Assembly (NCBI GenBank): GCA_900469345.1
Contig: UBWZ01000002.1
Location: 224,849-288,848, forward strand
From: Hyphomicrobiales bacterium
GTDB taxonomy: Bacteria; Pseudomonadota; Alphaproteobacteria; Rhizobiales; Rhizobiaceae
DNA length: 64,000 bases
Reading direction: 5' to 3'
Shown: in pieces, positions 48,731-56,470 of the stretch
How positions within the stretch are numbered: position 1 is the first letter of the stretch
Layout of the letters: the number at the start of each line of letters is the position of its first letter
Position numbers and translations under genes: made by a program
The notes under the pieces: generated by a model
The model's database searches: none
Told to the model about the DNA's origin: nothing
What the model saw: the letters and a program-made list of their open reading frames with translations, nothing else

Positions 48731-49447
48731 TCAGGCTGCGCTACGGGCGAACGCGAAGACCTTCGCCGTCGTCGTGCGGATCACCTTCATCGGCATCAGT
48801 CGGCGAACCTCGTCTGCAAAGGCGCGGGCATTGTCCTTGGCGCGGTCGAGATTGCTGACCTTATGCGGGTCGAGCGTATGCAGCGTGCCGCCGATCTCGA
48901 ACAACTCCTTGAACGCGTTGCGCTCGCCGATCGGCGTGTTGAGCACGTTGACACCGCGCGCCGCCAGCAGTCCCTTGATCGCCACCATGGCGCGGGTCGT
49001 CACCATCGAGGTAACACGGGTGAGAACGACCGAATGGGCTACGTCCAGACCTGCCTTGTCCTTCATGAAGGCGAGCAGATCGAGGATTTGTGCAGCCCCC
49101 TTTGCGTCCATCGCCGACCCCTGAACCGGGATCATCACGTGGTCGGAAAGGCCGATGGCAGTGGTCACCAGAGCGTCGCGGGCACCGGCAAGATCGATGA
49201 TGAAGAAATCCGTGCGGGACGACAGTTCGCGCAGGTGACACTGCAGCGACGCGACGGTGACTTCGGACACGACGTCGATGTTGCGCAGCGGACCGGAAGC
49301 CTCCCGCCACTGGGTGATCCAGCGCTGCGGATCGGCGTCGATCACCGTCACGCGAAAGCCCTGATGCGCGAGTTCGGTGGCGAGCAGAAGCGCCGCCGTC
49401 GTTTTTCCGGCTCCACCCTTGGCATTGGCAAAGGAAATTACTGGCAT
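48731..49447 (-). CDS. ParA/MinD-family ATPase, orphan
   Basis: The 238-aa protein has the deviant Walker A FANAKGGAGKTTAALLLA (residues 6-23), VIDADPQRW (switch I) and FFIIDLAGARDALV (Walker B). The C-terminus is basic (RTTTAKVFAFARSAA). It resembles the ParA-like group that includes plasmid partition and VirC1-like proteins. There is no parB-like partner beside it, and the genes on both sides are metabolic, so the role (protein positioning, partition of some structure) is open. I chose ATG at 49447, with GAGGA 6 nt upstream; ATG 49453 is also possible. Confidence 0.82.
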   Translation of the reverse strand: MPVISFANAKGGAGKTTAALLLATELAHQGFRVTVIDADPQRWITQWREASGPLRNIDVVSEVTVASLQCHLRELSSRTDFFIIDLAGARDALVTTAIGLSDHVMIPVQGSAMDAKGAAQILDLLAFMKDKAGLDVAHSVVLTRVTSMVTTRAMVAIKGLLAARGVNVLNTPIGERNAFKELFEIGGTLHTLDPHKVSNLDRAKDNARAFADEVRRLMPMKVIRTTTAKVFAFARSAA

Positions 49448-49787
49448 TGTCATTCCTCGAAGAAGTCTGGAGCCGCATCGCTCGCGCGGGCACCCGCAAA
49501 ATCCATGGTGCTTGTCCGGCAATCCTGCAAAAACAGAGTTAACGAATTCTAAATTTAGAGAGGAGGAATGTTAATCAGTAGTTATGGTGCGCAGGCGCCG
49601 AACGCGATTGTTGGGTCGAAGGCGCAGGCGTCTCCACCGGATCCGCGTGGTCGTTACACCCCCTCTTCGCGTCCGAGATTTTGGCGCCGCTTCCTGCACC
49701 ACGACGCATTAGCCGCTCTGACGGGGGCATGGATCGGCGCCTGCGGAGGGTCCTCCGCAAGCGCCGCAGATCTTGGGGCTGGACCGC
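49448..49787. other. 340-bp gene-free gap with a hairpin
   Basis: The region between the ParA-like gene and the alcohol dehydrogenase (both minus strand) has no convincing gene. A plus-strand frame from 49568 (MLISSYGAQAPN) has GGAGGA too close to its ATG and runs antisense into the dehydrogenase. The left part (about 49530-49580) is AT-rich with GTTAACGAATTCTAAATTTAG and may carry the ParA-like gene promoter. An imperfect hairpin lies at 49736-49765: GGCGC, mismatch, TGCGGAG, then loop GGTC and CTCCGCA, mismatch, GCGCC. Confidence 0.5.
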
Positions 49788-50933
49788 TTAGAAGCAGTCC
49801 AGGAACAGCTGCCGGGTGTCTTCGAGCGTCATCGGCACTGGGTTGCCTCCGCAGCTCGGATCCTCGATCGCCATGGCGGCAAGTTCGTCGATGCGGTCGG
49901 GCTTGATCCCCATTGCCGTCAGCGTGTCCGGCACGCCAAGTTCGGCCCGCAGCGACAGGACATAGTCGTAGAACCCGTCGAAACCACCGGCAATGCCGAG
50001 ATAGGCGGCAGCCCGTGCGATCTTCTCCTCGATGGCCGTTCTGTTGAAGCGCAGCACCGCCGGCATCACCACCGCATTGGTCATGCCGTGATGGGTGTTG
50101 TAGACGGCGCCGATCGGGTGCGACAGCGAATGGATGGCCCCCAGCCCCTTCTGGAAGGCGACGGCGCCCATGGCCGCCGCCGACATCATGTTGGTGCGGG
50201 CCTCGAGATCGCTCCCGTCCTTGAAGGCGCGCGGCAGGAAATCCTTGACGAGCCGCATGCCCTCGAGCGCGATACCGCCGGACATCGGGTGGTAGAACGG
50301 CGACGAATAGGCCTCCAGGCAATGCGCGAAGGCATCCATCCCCGTACCGGCGGTGATGATCTTCGGCATTCCCATGGTGAGTTCCGGGTCGCAGATCACC
50401 ACGCCCGGCAGCAGCTTCGGGTGGAAGATGATCTTCTTCACATGCGTCGCGGAGTTGGTGAGCACCCCTGCCCGGCCGACTTCCGACCCTGTTCCGGCAG
50501 TTGTCGGCACCGCCACGATCGGTGCGATCTTCGAGGCATCCGCACGGGTCCACCAGTCGCCGATATCCTCGAAATCCCATACCGGACGTGTCTGTCCGGC
50601 CATGAAGGCGATCAGCTTGCCGAGGTCGAGACCCGAGCCACCGCCGAAGGCCACCACGCCGTCATGTCCGCCGTCGCGATAGACCTTGACGCCAGCCTCG
50701 AGATTGGTCTCGTTCGGGTTGGGGTCGACCTCGGAAAAGATCGCGCGGCCGAGACCGGCCTCTTCGAGCACGTCCAGAGCATGGGCGGTGATCGCCATGG
50801 ATGCCAGTCCCCGGTCGGTGACCAGCAGCGGCTTTTGAAGGCCGAGCGTCTTGCAGGCATCCGCCAGTTCCTTGATCCGGCCCCGCCCGAGCTTGATGGC
50901 GGTGGGATAGCTCCAGTTGGCGACGATGTTCAT
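49788..50933 (-). CDS. Iron-containing alcohol dehydrogenase
   Basis: The 381-aa group III alcohol dehydrogenase has VVAFGGGSGLDLGKLIA (NAD-binding), VPTTAGTGSEVGRAGV, and the metal-binding run GMDAFAHCLEAYSS and IHSLSHPIGAVYNTHHG, which supplies the His ligands of Fe(II). It should oxidise an alcohol to an aldehyde, or the reverse, with NAD(P). It starts at ATG 50933, overlapping the stop of the aldehyde dehydrogenase gene as ATGA, so the two act on one pathway: alcohol to aldehyde to acid. See the gamma-glutamyl ligase at 53287-54657. Confidence 0.92.
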   Translation of the reverse strand: MNIVANWSYPTAIKLGRGRIKELADACKTLGLQKPLLVTDRGLASMAITAHALDVLEEAGLGRAIFSEVDPNPNETNLEAGVKVYRDGGHDGVVAFGGGSGLDLGKLIAFMAGQTRPVWDFEDIGDWWTRADASKIAPIVAVPTTAGTGSEVGRAGVLTNSATHVKKIIFHPKLLPGVVICDPELTMGMPKIITAGTGMDAFAHCLEAYSSPFYHPMSGGIALEGMRLVKDFLPRAFKDGSDLEARTNMMSAAAMGAVAFQKGLGAIHSLSHPIGAVYNTHHGMTNAVVMPAVLRFNRTAIEEKIARAAAYLGIAGGFDGFYDYVLSLRAELGVPDTLTAMGIKPDRIDELAAMAIEDPSCGGNPVPMTLEDTRQLFLDCF

Positions 50934-52315
50934 TGGGTTACCTTCTTCAGATGGTAGGATTTCGGGCGGGTCAGGTTGTGGAAGCCGAGGACGGAGAGCG
51001 ATCCGCCGCGCCCGGTCTGCTTGACGCCGGTCCACACCAGAGCGGGGTCGAGATAATCGCAGCGATTCATGAACACCGTACCGGTCTCGACCTCGCGGCC
51101 GATGCGCCCGGCGCGTTCCGGATCCTGCGTCCAGAGCGAGGCCGTCAGCCCGTATTGGCTGTCGTTCATCAACGCGATGGCTTCATCGTCGGTTTTTATC
51201 TTAATGATGCCGACCGCCGGGCCGAAGGTCTCTTCACGCATGATCTCCATCGAGTGGTCGACATTGACCAGCACCTGGGGCGCCAGATAGGCGCCGCCGT
51301 CGTCGGCCGGAAACAGCTTTGGGTCGACCAGCGCCTTGGCACCGTGCGCCACCGCATCGGCAATCTGGTCGCGGACCGTCTTGGCAAACCTCTTGTGTGC
51401 CATCGGTCCAAGCGTCGTGTCGGTATCGAGCGGGTTGCCGAGCTTGTAGTTCGACACCCAGGCGACCGACTTCTCGACAAAGGCGTCGTAAAGGCTTTCA
51501 TGCACGTAGATGCGCTCGATGCCGCAGCAGCACTGGCCGGAATTGTAGGTGGCGCCGTCCATCAGCGTATCGACGGCAGCGTCGAGATCGGCGTCCTCCA
51601 TCACATAGCCCGGGTCCTTGCCGCCGAGCTCCAGGCCGATGCCGGTAAAGGTGCCGGCCGCTGCCCGCTCGATGGCGCGCCCGCCTTCGACCGAGCCCGT
51701 AAAGTTGATGAAGTTGAACAGGCCCTCACCGATCAGCGCGCCGCTCGTGTCGTGGTCGAGAAAGAGGTTCTGGAACACATCGTCGGGGACGCCCGCCTCC
51801 ACGAACGCCCGCACCATCCGCTCGCCGACCAGAAGCGTCTGCGCCGCATGCTTGATCACAACGGTATTGCCGGCCATGAGCGCCGGCGCGACCGTATTGA
51901 TCGCAGTCATGTACGGATAGTTCCAGGGCGCGATCACCAGAACGACGCCATGCGGCTCGCGCTCGATGCGCCGCTGGAAGCTCGCGCTGTCTTCGACCAA
52001 GAGAGGCGCGAGCGCGTCGGCAGCAATCGAAGCCACGTAGTTGGACCTCTCGTTGAAGCCGCGAAACTCGCCGCCGTAGCGCACCGGCCGACCCATCTGC
52101 CAGGCCAGTTCCGGCACCACCTCGTCGGTCATCTCGTTGAGACGCGCGACGCCCTTCATCACGAGCTGGACGCGGTCTTCCAGCGGACGCCTGGCCCAGG
52201 CCTTTTGAGCCTGACGGGCCCGGCCGACGGCCTCGCGTGCTGCATCGACCGACATGGCCGGACGCTCGGCATAGACCGAACCGTCGACCGGCGAGATACA
52301 TTGGATCATCGTCAT
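50930..52315 (-). CDS. NAD(P)-dependent aldehyde dehydrogenase
   Basis: The 461-aa ALDH has VVLVIAPWNYPYMTAIN, NFTGSVEGGRAIERAA (cofactor loop), LELGGKDPGYVMEDA with the general-base Glu, and NSGQCCCGIERIYV with the catalytic Cys, in a run of three cysteines. EETFGPAVGI is also conserved. It oxidises an aldehyde to its acid. Its start lies 18 nt after the stop of the PIN toxin gene, with no room for a separate promoter, so it is either read through from the toxin-antitoxin promoter or from further upstream. It overlaps the alcohol dehydrogenase gene. Confidence 0.92.
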   Translation of the reverse strand: MTMIQCISPVDGSVYAERPAMSVDAAREAVGRARQAQKAWARRPLEDRVQLVMKGVARLNEMTDEVVPELAWQMGRPVRYGGEFRGFNERSNYVASIAADALAPLLVEDSASFQRRIEREPHGVVLVIAPWNYPYMTAINTVAPALMAGNTVVIKHAAQTLLVGERMVRAFVEAGVPDDVFQNLFLDHDTSGALIGEGLFNFINFTGSVEGGRAIERAAAGTFTGIGLELGGKDPGYVMEDADLDAAVDTLMDGATYNSGQCCCGIERIYVHESLYDAFVEKSVAWVSNYKLGNPLDTDTTLGPMAHKRFAKTVRDQIADAVAHGAKALVDPKLFPADDGGAYLAPQVLVNVDHSMEIMREETFGPAVGIIKIKTDDEAIALMNDSQYGLTASLWTQDPERAGRIGREVETGTVFMNRCDYLDPALVWTGVKQTGRGGSLSVLGFHNLTRPKSYHLKKVTQ

Positions 52316-52333
52316 TGAAGAGTACTCCGGAGT

Positions 52334-52750
52334 TCAACAGGCAAGCGTGCGGACATGACCCGCCACGCCATAGGACAGAATTGCGCGATCGCGCGTGATG
52401 ATCGTCAGGTCATGTTCTCGCGCGGTCGCGATCAGGATGCGGTCGATCGGGTCCTTGTGCACAAGATTGGGCAAGGAACAGGATGCCATGAAAATATCCG
52501 CGGTCACAGGCAACTCCAGGGCGCCGCTATCGCGCCGGAATTCGTCATACCAACTTTTGGCGGTGCGCGTTTCTCGAATGCGACTTTTCGTCAAAAGCAT
52601 GGCCATTTCCCAAGCCGTTGCGGTGGAGACCGAGATCGACAGGTCGCCTGAACCATAATTCTGAAGCGCGACAACCGCCTCGGGTTCCAAGGTCTGGTTA
52701 TGGGTCATCCAGATGACCGCACATGTATCCAGCAGATAAGTTCTATTCAT
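52334..52750 (-). CDS. PIN-domain toxin (VapC-like)
   Basis: The 138-aa PIN-domain protein carries the acidic residues expected for metal-dependent RNase action: Asp8 (YLLDTCAVIW), Glu48 (TAWEMAML), Asp100/Asp103 (KDPIDRILIATA) and Asp121 (IITRDRAI). VapC-type toxins cleave tRNA or rRNA. The start at 52750 overlaps the stop of the HTH gene by 8 bp, the standard arrangement of a toxin-antitoxin pair with the antitoxin first. It is followed 18 nt later by the aldehyde dehydrogenase gene. Confidence 0.85.
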   Translation of the reverse strand: MNRTYLLDTCAVIWMTHNQTLEPEAVVALQNYGSGDLSISVSTATAWEMAMLLTKSRIRETRTAKSWYDEFRRDSGALELPVTADIFMASCSLPNLVHKDPIDRILIATAREHDLTIITRDRAILSYGVAGHVRTLAC

Positions 52751-53207
52751 TGTAGAGCTTCTCGCCCCACTCCTCGTCCCAATCCATCGGTGCCGTCAGA
52801 TCGACGCCAGGCATGACCGTGATCGTCCCCTCCATGCAGCCGAAAATAGGGTGCAACTCGACGAGCGTTCCGTCCGCCGTTTCCATCCACCGTTTGCCAT
52901 CCTTGTAGACGATATCGTCCTTCGTGAACATTTTCACGGGCGCGGCCTCCGGTGCGGGTTCGTAGCCCTCCTGCTTCGACTCCCCCAAGCCATAGACCTG
53001 GCCCCGGCGGTGGGCGGCGACGAGCTCGAGATTGATGCCGAGAAATGCAGCGACGTCGTCCTGCTCGTCAGCGCTCATCTTCCGCTCACCGTTCAACATC
53101 CGCGATACGGCACTCGGGTCGAGCCCCATGAACCGCGCCATGTCCCGCAGCGATGAGCCTTTATCCGCCAGCATTTGATAGAACCACGCACTGTCGATGG
53201 CTGCCAT
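52743..53207 (-). CDS. HTH-type antitoxin/regulator (Cro/CI-like)
   Basis: The 154-aa protein has an N-terminal HTH (LRDMARFMGLDPSAVSRML, about 22-40) followed by NGERKMSADEQDDVAAFLG, a Cro/CI-type DNA-binding domain. The acidic C-terminal half (MFTKDDIVYKDGKRWM, DEEWGEKL) would neutralise the toxin. Such unusual pairing of a Cro/CI protein with a PIN toxin occurs beside the more usual AbrB or RHH antitoxins. ATG at 53207 has GGAGGTG upstream; GTG 53213 is an alternative. It overlaps the toxin gene by 8 bp. Confidence 0.75.
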   Translation of the reverse strand: MAAIDSAWFYQMLADKGSSLRDMARFMGLDPSAVSRMLNGERKMSADEQDDVAAFLGINLELVAAHRRGQVYGLGESKQEGYEPAPEAAPVKMFTKDDIVYKDGKRWMETADGTLVELHPIFGCMEGTITVMPGVDLTAPMDWDEEWGEKLYNE

Positions 53208-53233
53208 GTTCACCTCCGAGGTTTGCGAACACC

Positions 53234-53279
53234 ATCATACCACGATGCGGTGAAAGCAACAATGTGAACCCACTGTTGC
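53234..53279 (-). promoter_or_regulatory. Promoter and operator-like palindrome of the toxin-antitoxin pair
   Basis: On the minus strand TTGTTG (53262-53257), 17 nt, then TATGAT (53239-53234) form a good sigma70-type promoter 27 bp before the antitoxin ATG. The -35 is inside an imperfect inverted repeat (GCAACA...TGTTGC, outer arms at 53256-53261 and 53274-53279, with inner partial symmetry), which would let the HTH protein repress its own operon. Confidence 0.6.
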
Positions 53280-53286
53280 GATTATC

Positions 53287-54657
53287 TCAAACCCTCTCGA
53301 AGCCGCGCGCCACTTCCCAATCGGTCACGCGCCGGTCGTATTCTTCCTGCTCCCACTGCCCCGCCCGGACATAGTGGTCGACCACGTCGTCGCCGAAGGC
53401 GGAGCGCAGGAGCTCCGACCCGGCAAGCAACTCCGTCGCGTGGCGCAGCGTCTTCGGGATCTCGCGGATGTCCTTGCCGCCATAGGCGTCGCCGTGAAAG
53501 GCGGGTTCGAGCTCCAGCTTTTTCTCGATCCCGTCGATACCGGCCGCCAGCAGCGCCGCCATGGCGAGATAGGGGTTGAGGTCGGAGCCGCCGACGCGGC
53601 ATTCCACCCGGATGCCTTTGCTTTGCTCGCCGCACAGGCGGTAGCCGGCGGTCCGGTTGTCCTTCGACCAGACGGCCTTGGTGGGCGCAAACGTGCCGGC
53701 CATGAAGCGCTTGTAAGAATTGATGTAGGGCGCGAGGAAGTAGGTGATCTCGTCCGCATGTGCGAGCAGGCCCGCCATATAGTGCCTCATGGTCTGCGAG
53801 ATGCCATGTTCAGCATCCTTGTCGAAGAACAGCGGCGTCTTGCCATCGGCGCTCCACAGCGACTGGTGGATATGCGACGAGCTGCCGGCCGAGTTGTAGT
53901 GCCACTTGGCGAGGAACGTGATGGCCTTGCCCTTCGACCAGGCGATCTCCTTGGCGGCGTTCTTGATGATCACGTGCCGGTCGGCCATGGTCAGAGCCTC
54001 GGCATAGCGGACATTGATCTCTTCCTGGCCGGCCGATGCCTCACCCTTGGAATTTTCCACCGGAATGCCGGCGCCCTGCAGCCCGATACGCAGCGCCCGC
54101 ATCACCTCTTCTTCCTTGGTGGTCTGGAAGATGTGGTAATCCTCGTTATAGCCGCTGGCGAGCTTGAGGCCGCGATAGCCGGCCTCCCGCGCACTGTCGT
54201 AACTCTGGTCGAACAGGAAGAATTCGAGTTCGGTCGCCATGAAGGCCTTCATGCCCATGGCGTCCAGCCGCGCGATCTGTTTTTTCAGGACGGCACGCGG
54301 CGAGTGAGGTACTTCGGCATGGGTGTGGTGATCGTAGACGTCGCACAGGACGAGCGCGGTGCCTTCCAGCCAGGGCAGCCTGCGCAGCGTCGAGAGGTCG
54401 GGCTTCATCGTGTAGTCGCCATAGCCCTGCTCCCAGCTCGACGCCTTGTAGCCCGAGACGGTCTCCATCTCGATATCGGTGGCGAGCAGGTAGTTGCAGC
54501 TGTGCGTTTCCTCGTAGGCGCTTTCGACAAAGAATTCCGCCTGGAATCGTTTGCCCATCAGACGCCCCTGCATGTCGACGAGCGCGGCGATCACGGTATC
54601 GATCCGCCCGGCTGCGACATCGAGCTTCAGGTCGTCGAAGGAATAGGTGGCAGTCAT
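53287..54657 (-). CDS. Glutamine-synthetase-like gamma-glutamyl ligase
   Basis: The 456-aa protein is of the GlnA superfamily: an N-terminal beta-grasp region (FDDLKLDVAAGRIDTVIAAL), then the catalytic domain with FMATELEFFLFDQ, SSSHIHQSLW, and KGIRVECRVGGSDLNPYLAM. It lacks the longer features and adenylylation-tyrosine region of GlnA type I, and resembles PuuA/GMAS/IpuC-type enzymes that ligate glutamate to an amine at the cost of ATP. ATG at 54657 gives MTATYSFDD; the upstream frame extension is unlikely. With an amine-type permease and two dehydrogenases nearby, a gamma-glutamylated amine pathway is inferred; the amine is not known. Confidence 0.85.
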   Translation of the reverse strand: MTATYSFDDLKLDVAAGRIDTVIAALVDMQGRLMGKRFQAEFFVESAYEETHSCNYLLATDIEMETVSGYKASSWEQGYGDYTMKPDLSTLRRLPWLEGTALVLCDVYDHHTHAEVPHSPRAVLKKQIARLDAMGMKAFMATELEFFLFDQSYDSAREAGYRGLKLASGYNEDYHIFQTTKEEEVMRALRIGLQGAGIPVENSKGEASAGQEEINVRYAEALTMADRHVIIKNAAKEIAWSKGKAITFLAKWHYNSAGSSSHIHQSLWSADGKTPLFFDKDAEHGISQTMRHYMAGLLAHADEITYFLAPYINSYKRFMAGTFAPTKAVWSKDNRTAGYRLCGEQSKGIRVECRVGGSDLNPYLAMAALLAAGIDGIEKKLELEPAFHGDAYGGKDIREIPKTLRHATELLAGSELLRSAFGDDVVDHYVRAGQWEQEEYDRRVTDWEVARGFERV

Positions 54658-54737
54658 CTCGGGTCCATTCTTGTCGTCGAGGGGATCACGGTGATGCCGC
54701 CGCATGTCCTGCGGCAGCACCCCGGTGTCGGAGGAAA

Positions 54738-54762
54738 GGGAAGCCGCAAGCTGCGCCTTCCC
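54738..54762 (-). terminator. Hairpin between permease and ligase genes
   Basis: GGGAAG and CTTCCC enclose an inner CGCA/TGCG stem (one G-G or C-C mismatch on each strand) with a 3-nt loop. It lies 14-38 nt after the permease stop on the minus strand, with TTTCCTCC after it. It may attenuate read-through from the permease into the ligase gene. Confidence 0.4.
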
Positions 54763-54775
54763 GCGGGTCAGAACA

Positions 54776-56368
54776 TCACTCGCCGGCAACCACGCCGACG
54801 ACGCCGGTCTCCCCGACCGCGGCTTCCGCAGCGGCGATCTCGGCCTTTCGCTTGGCGATCATGTCGCCGATCGGCGGTCCCTGGAAGCGCTTGTTCTCGA
54901 CGGCAAACCAGATGACGATCGCCAGCGCGATAAAGCCGACGGTGACGCCGAACACCTTGTCGTTCGGCGGCTGGATGGCGATGTAGATGATCAGCACCAT
55001 GCCGAGCGTCGCCAGCACGCCGACGGTCTTGTAGACGCCGGCACCGAGGTTCCACGGGCCGGGCGCCGGCCACTTGCTCGTGCCATAGGCAAAAATGCCG
55101 AGCACGATCGGGAACAGGAACGACAGGAAGAGAAAGATCAGCGTCGCGTTGACGACGGTGACGTAGAGGCTGGCCTCACCGACCGAGATGAACAGCGCGC
55201 CCCAGACAAACAGGCTTTCCAGCGCGGCCCCGGTCCAGATGGCGGCAACCGGCGTGCGGAATTTCGGGCTGACGCTCGACAGCGCCTTCGACCCCCACGG
55301 GATCCCGCCATCGCGCGAGAAGGCGAAGATCATGCGCGAGCAGGAAGTGACGGTCGCAAGACCGCACAGGAACTGCGCGATGAAGATCGCTACGTAGAGC
55401 GTCGTCACCAGCCAGGCCGGCATGATGGCGTTGATGGTCGCGAAGAACACGCTCCAGCCCTGCTTGGCACCTTCCGCCATGTCGGGAATGGCGATCACGA
55501 AGGACGACAGCATCACCCAGCCGGCCAGCGACGACCACAGCACCGCCGAGACCATCGAGCGCGGAACCGACAGCGCTGCCTTCTTCGTCTCTTCCGACGT
55601 GTGGGCGGACGCGTCATAGCCGGTGATCGTGTAGATCGGCAGCAGCAGCCCGAGCGCGAAGATGTACCACATGCTGTCCGACTGCGGCCAGACCGACCCG
55701 CCGGCTTCACCGGAGTAGTTGGTGAAGGTCCACAGGCGCGAGAAATCGTGCGTTGGCGCGAAGTAGAAGCAGGCGATCGTCAGCACTGCCGCCGTGACCA
55801 GGATCAGCGTCCCCGAAAAATCGGTGAGCTTCGCCGTCAGCCCGATGCCAAAATGGTTGATCGCGGCCTGGACGAGCGTGAACAGCACCACCAGCACGAC
55901 TTGCATGGACGGTGAGACGACACCCGTCGCGTCGGCTATGCCGAGCTGCGCGCCGAACGTTCCGCCGAGGAAGAGCGCGGTGCCGATATTGATGGCGCCG
56001 AGCACGGTGATCAGGCCGAGCAGGTTGAGCCAGGCGGTCAGCCAGCCGGTAAAGCGCGTCCCGAGGATCGAGCTCCAGTGATAGAGCCCGCCCGCTGTCG
56101 GATAGGCCGAGGAGATCTGGGCCATGCCGAGCGCGAAGAAGAGCGAGATGATGCAGCCGACGGGCCAGCCGATGCCGATCGCGGCGCCGCCGACGCCCGA
56201 CGTCGCCTGCGCCAGCGAATTGATGCCACCGGATAGGATGCAGATGATCGAGAAAGAGATCGCGAAGTTGGAGAACGAGCTCATGCGCCGCTCCAGCTCC
56301 TGGGCGTAGCCCATCGAATGGAGGATATGAATATCCTCGCTTTTGTCTCTATCGGTATAATCGGACAT
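54776..56368 (-). CDS. APC-superfamily amino acid/amine permease
   Basis: The 530-aa polytopic protein has about 12 helices and the APC features SFSNFAISFSIICILSGGIN (first helix) and AYPTAGGLYHWSS (substrate site region), with GYDASAHTSEET in helix 6, which is seen in the GABA/amino-acid and choline (bacterial AAT/UGA4-like) group. ATG at 56368 has GGGGGAAG upstream. It would import an amino acid or amine used by the ligase gene downstream, which fits the context, but the substrate is open. Confidence 0.88.
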   Translation of the reverse strand: MSDYTDRDKSEDIHILHSMGYAQELERRMSSFSNFAISFSIICILSGGINSLAQATSGVGGAAIGIGWPVGCIISLFFALGMAQISSAYPTAGGLYHWSSILGTRFTGWLTAWLNLLGLITVLGAINIGTALFLGGTFGAQLGIADATGVVSPSMQVVLVVLFTLVQAAINHFGIGLTAKLTDFSGTLILVTAAVLTIACFYFAPTHDFSRLWTFTNYSGEAGGSVWPQSDSMWYIFALGLLLPIYTITGYDASAHTSEETKKAALSVPRSMVSAVLWSSLAGWVMLSSFVIAIPDMAEGAKQGWSVFFATINAIMPAWLVTTLYVAIFIAQFLCGLATVTSCSRMIFAFSRDGGIPWGSKALSSVSPKFRTPVAAIWTGAALESLFVWGALFISVGEASLYVTVVNATLIFLFLSFLFPIVLGIFAYGTSKWPAPGPWNLGAGVYKTVGVLATLGMVLIIYIAIQPPNDKVFGVTVGFIALAIVIWFAVENKRFQGPPIGDMIAKRKAEIAAAEAAVGETGVVGVVAGE

Positions 56369-56470
56369 GACTTCCCCCTGTTGATAGCCGACCGCAGCCA
56401 TGCGGCCTTGAGCCTCATGCATCCCGCAAGCGGACCGTCCGCGGGCATTCGAGCCACTGCTCCCTGGGTT

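Noticed and set aside
49568..49906. 112-codon plus-strand frame starting MLISSYGAQ
   Set aside because: The GGAGGA sits directly against the ATG, and the second half is antisense to the alcohol dehydrogenase.
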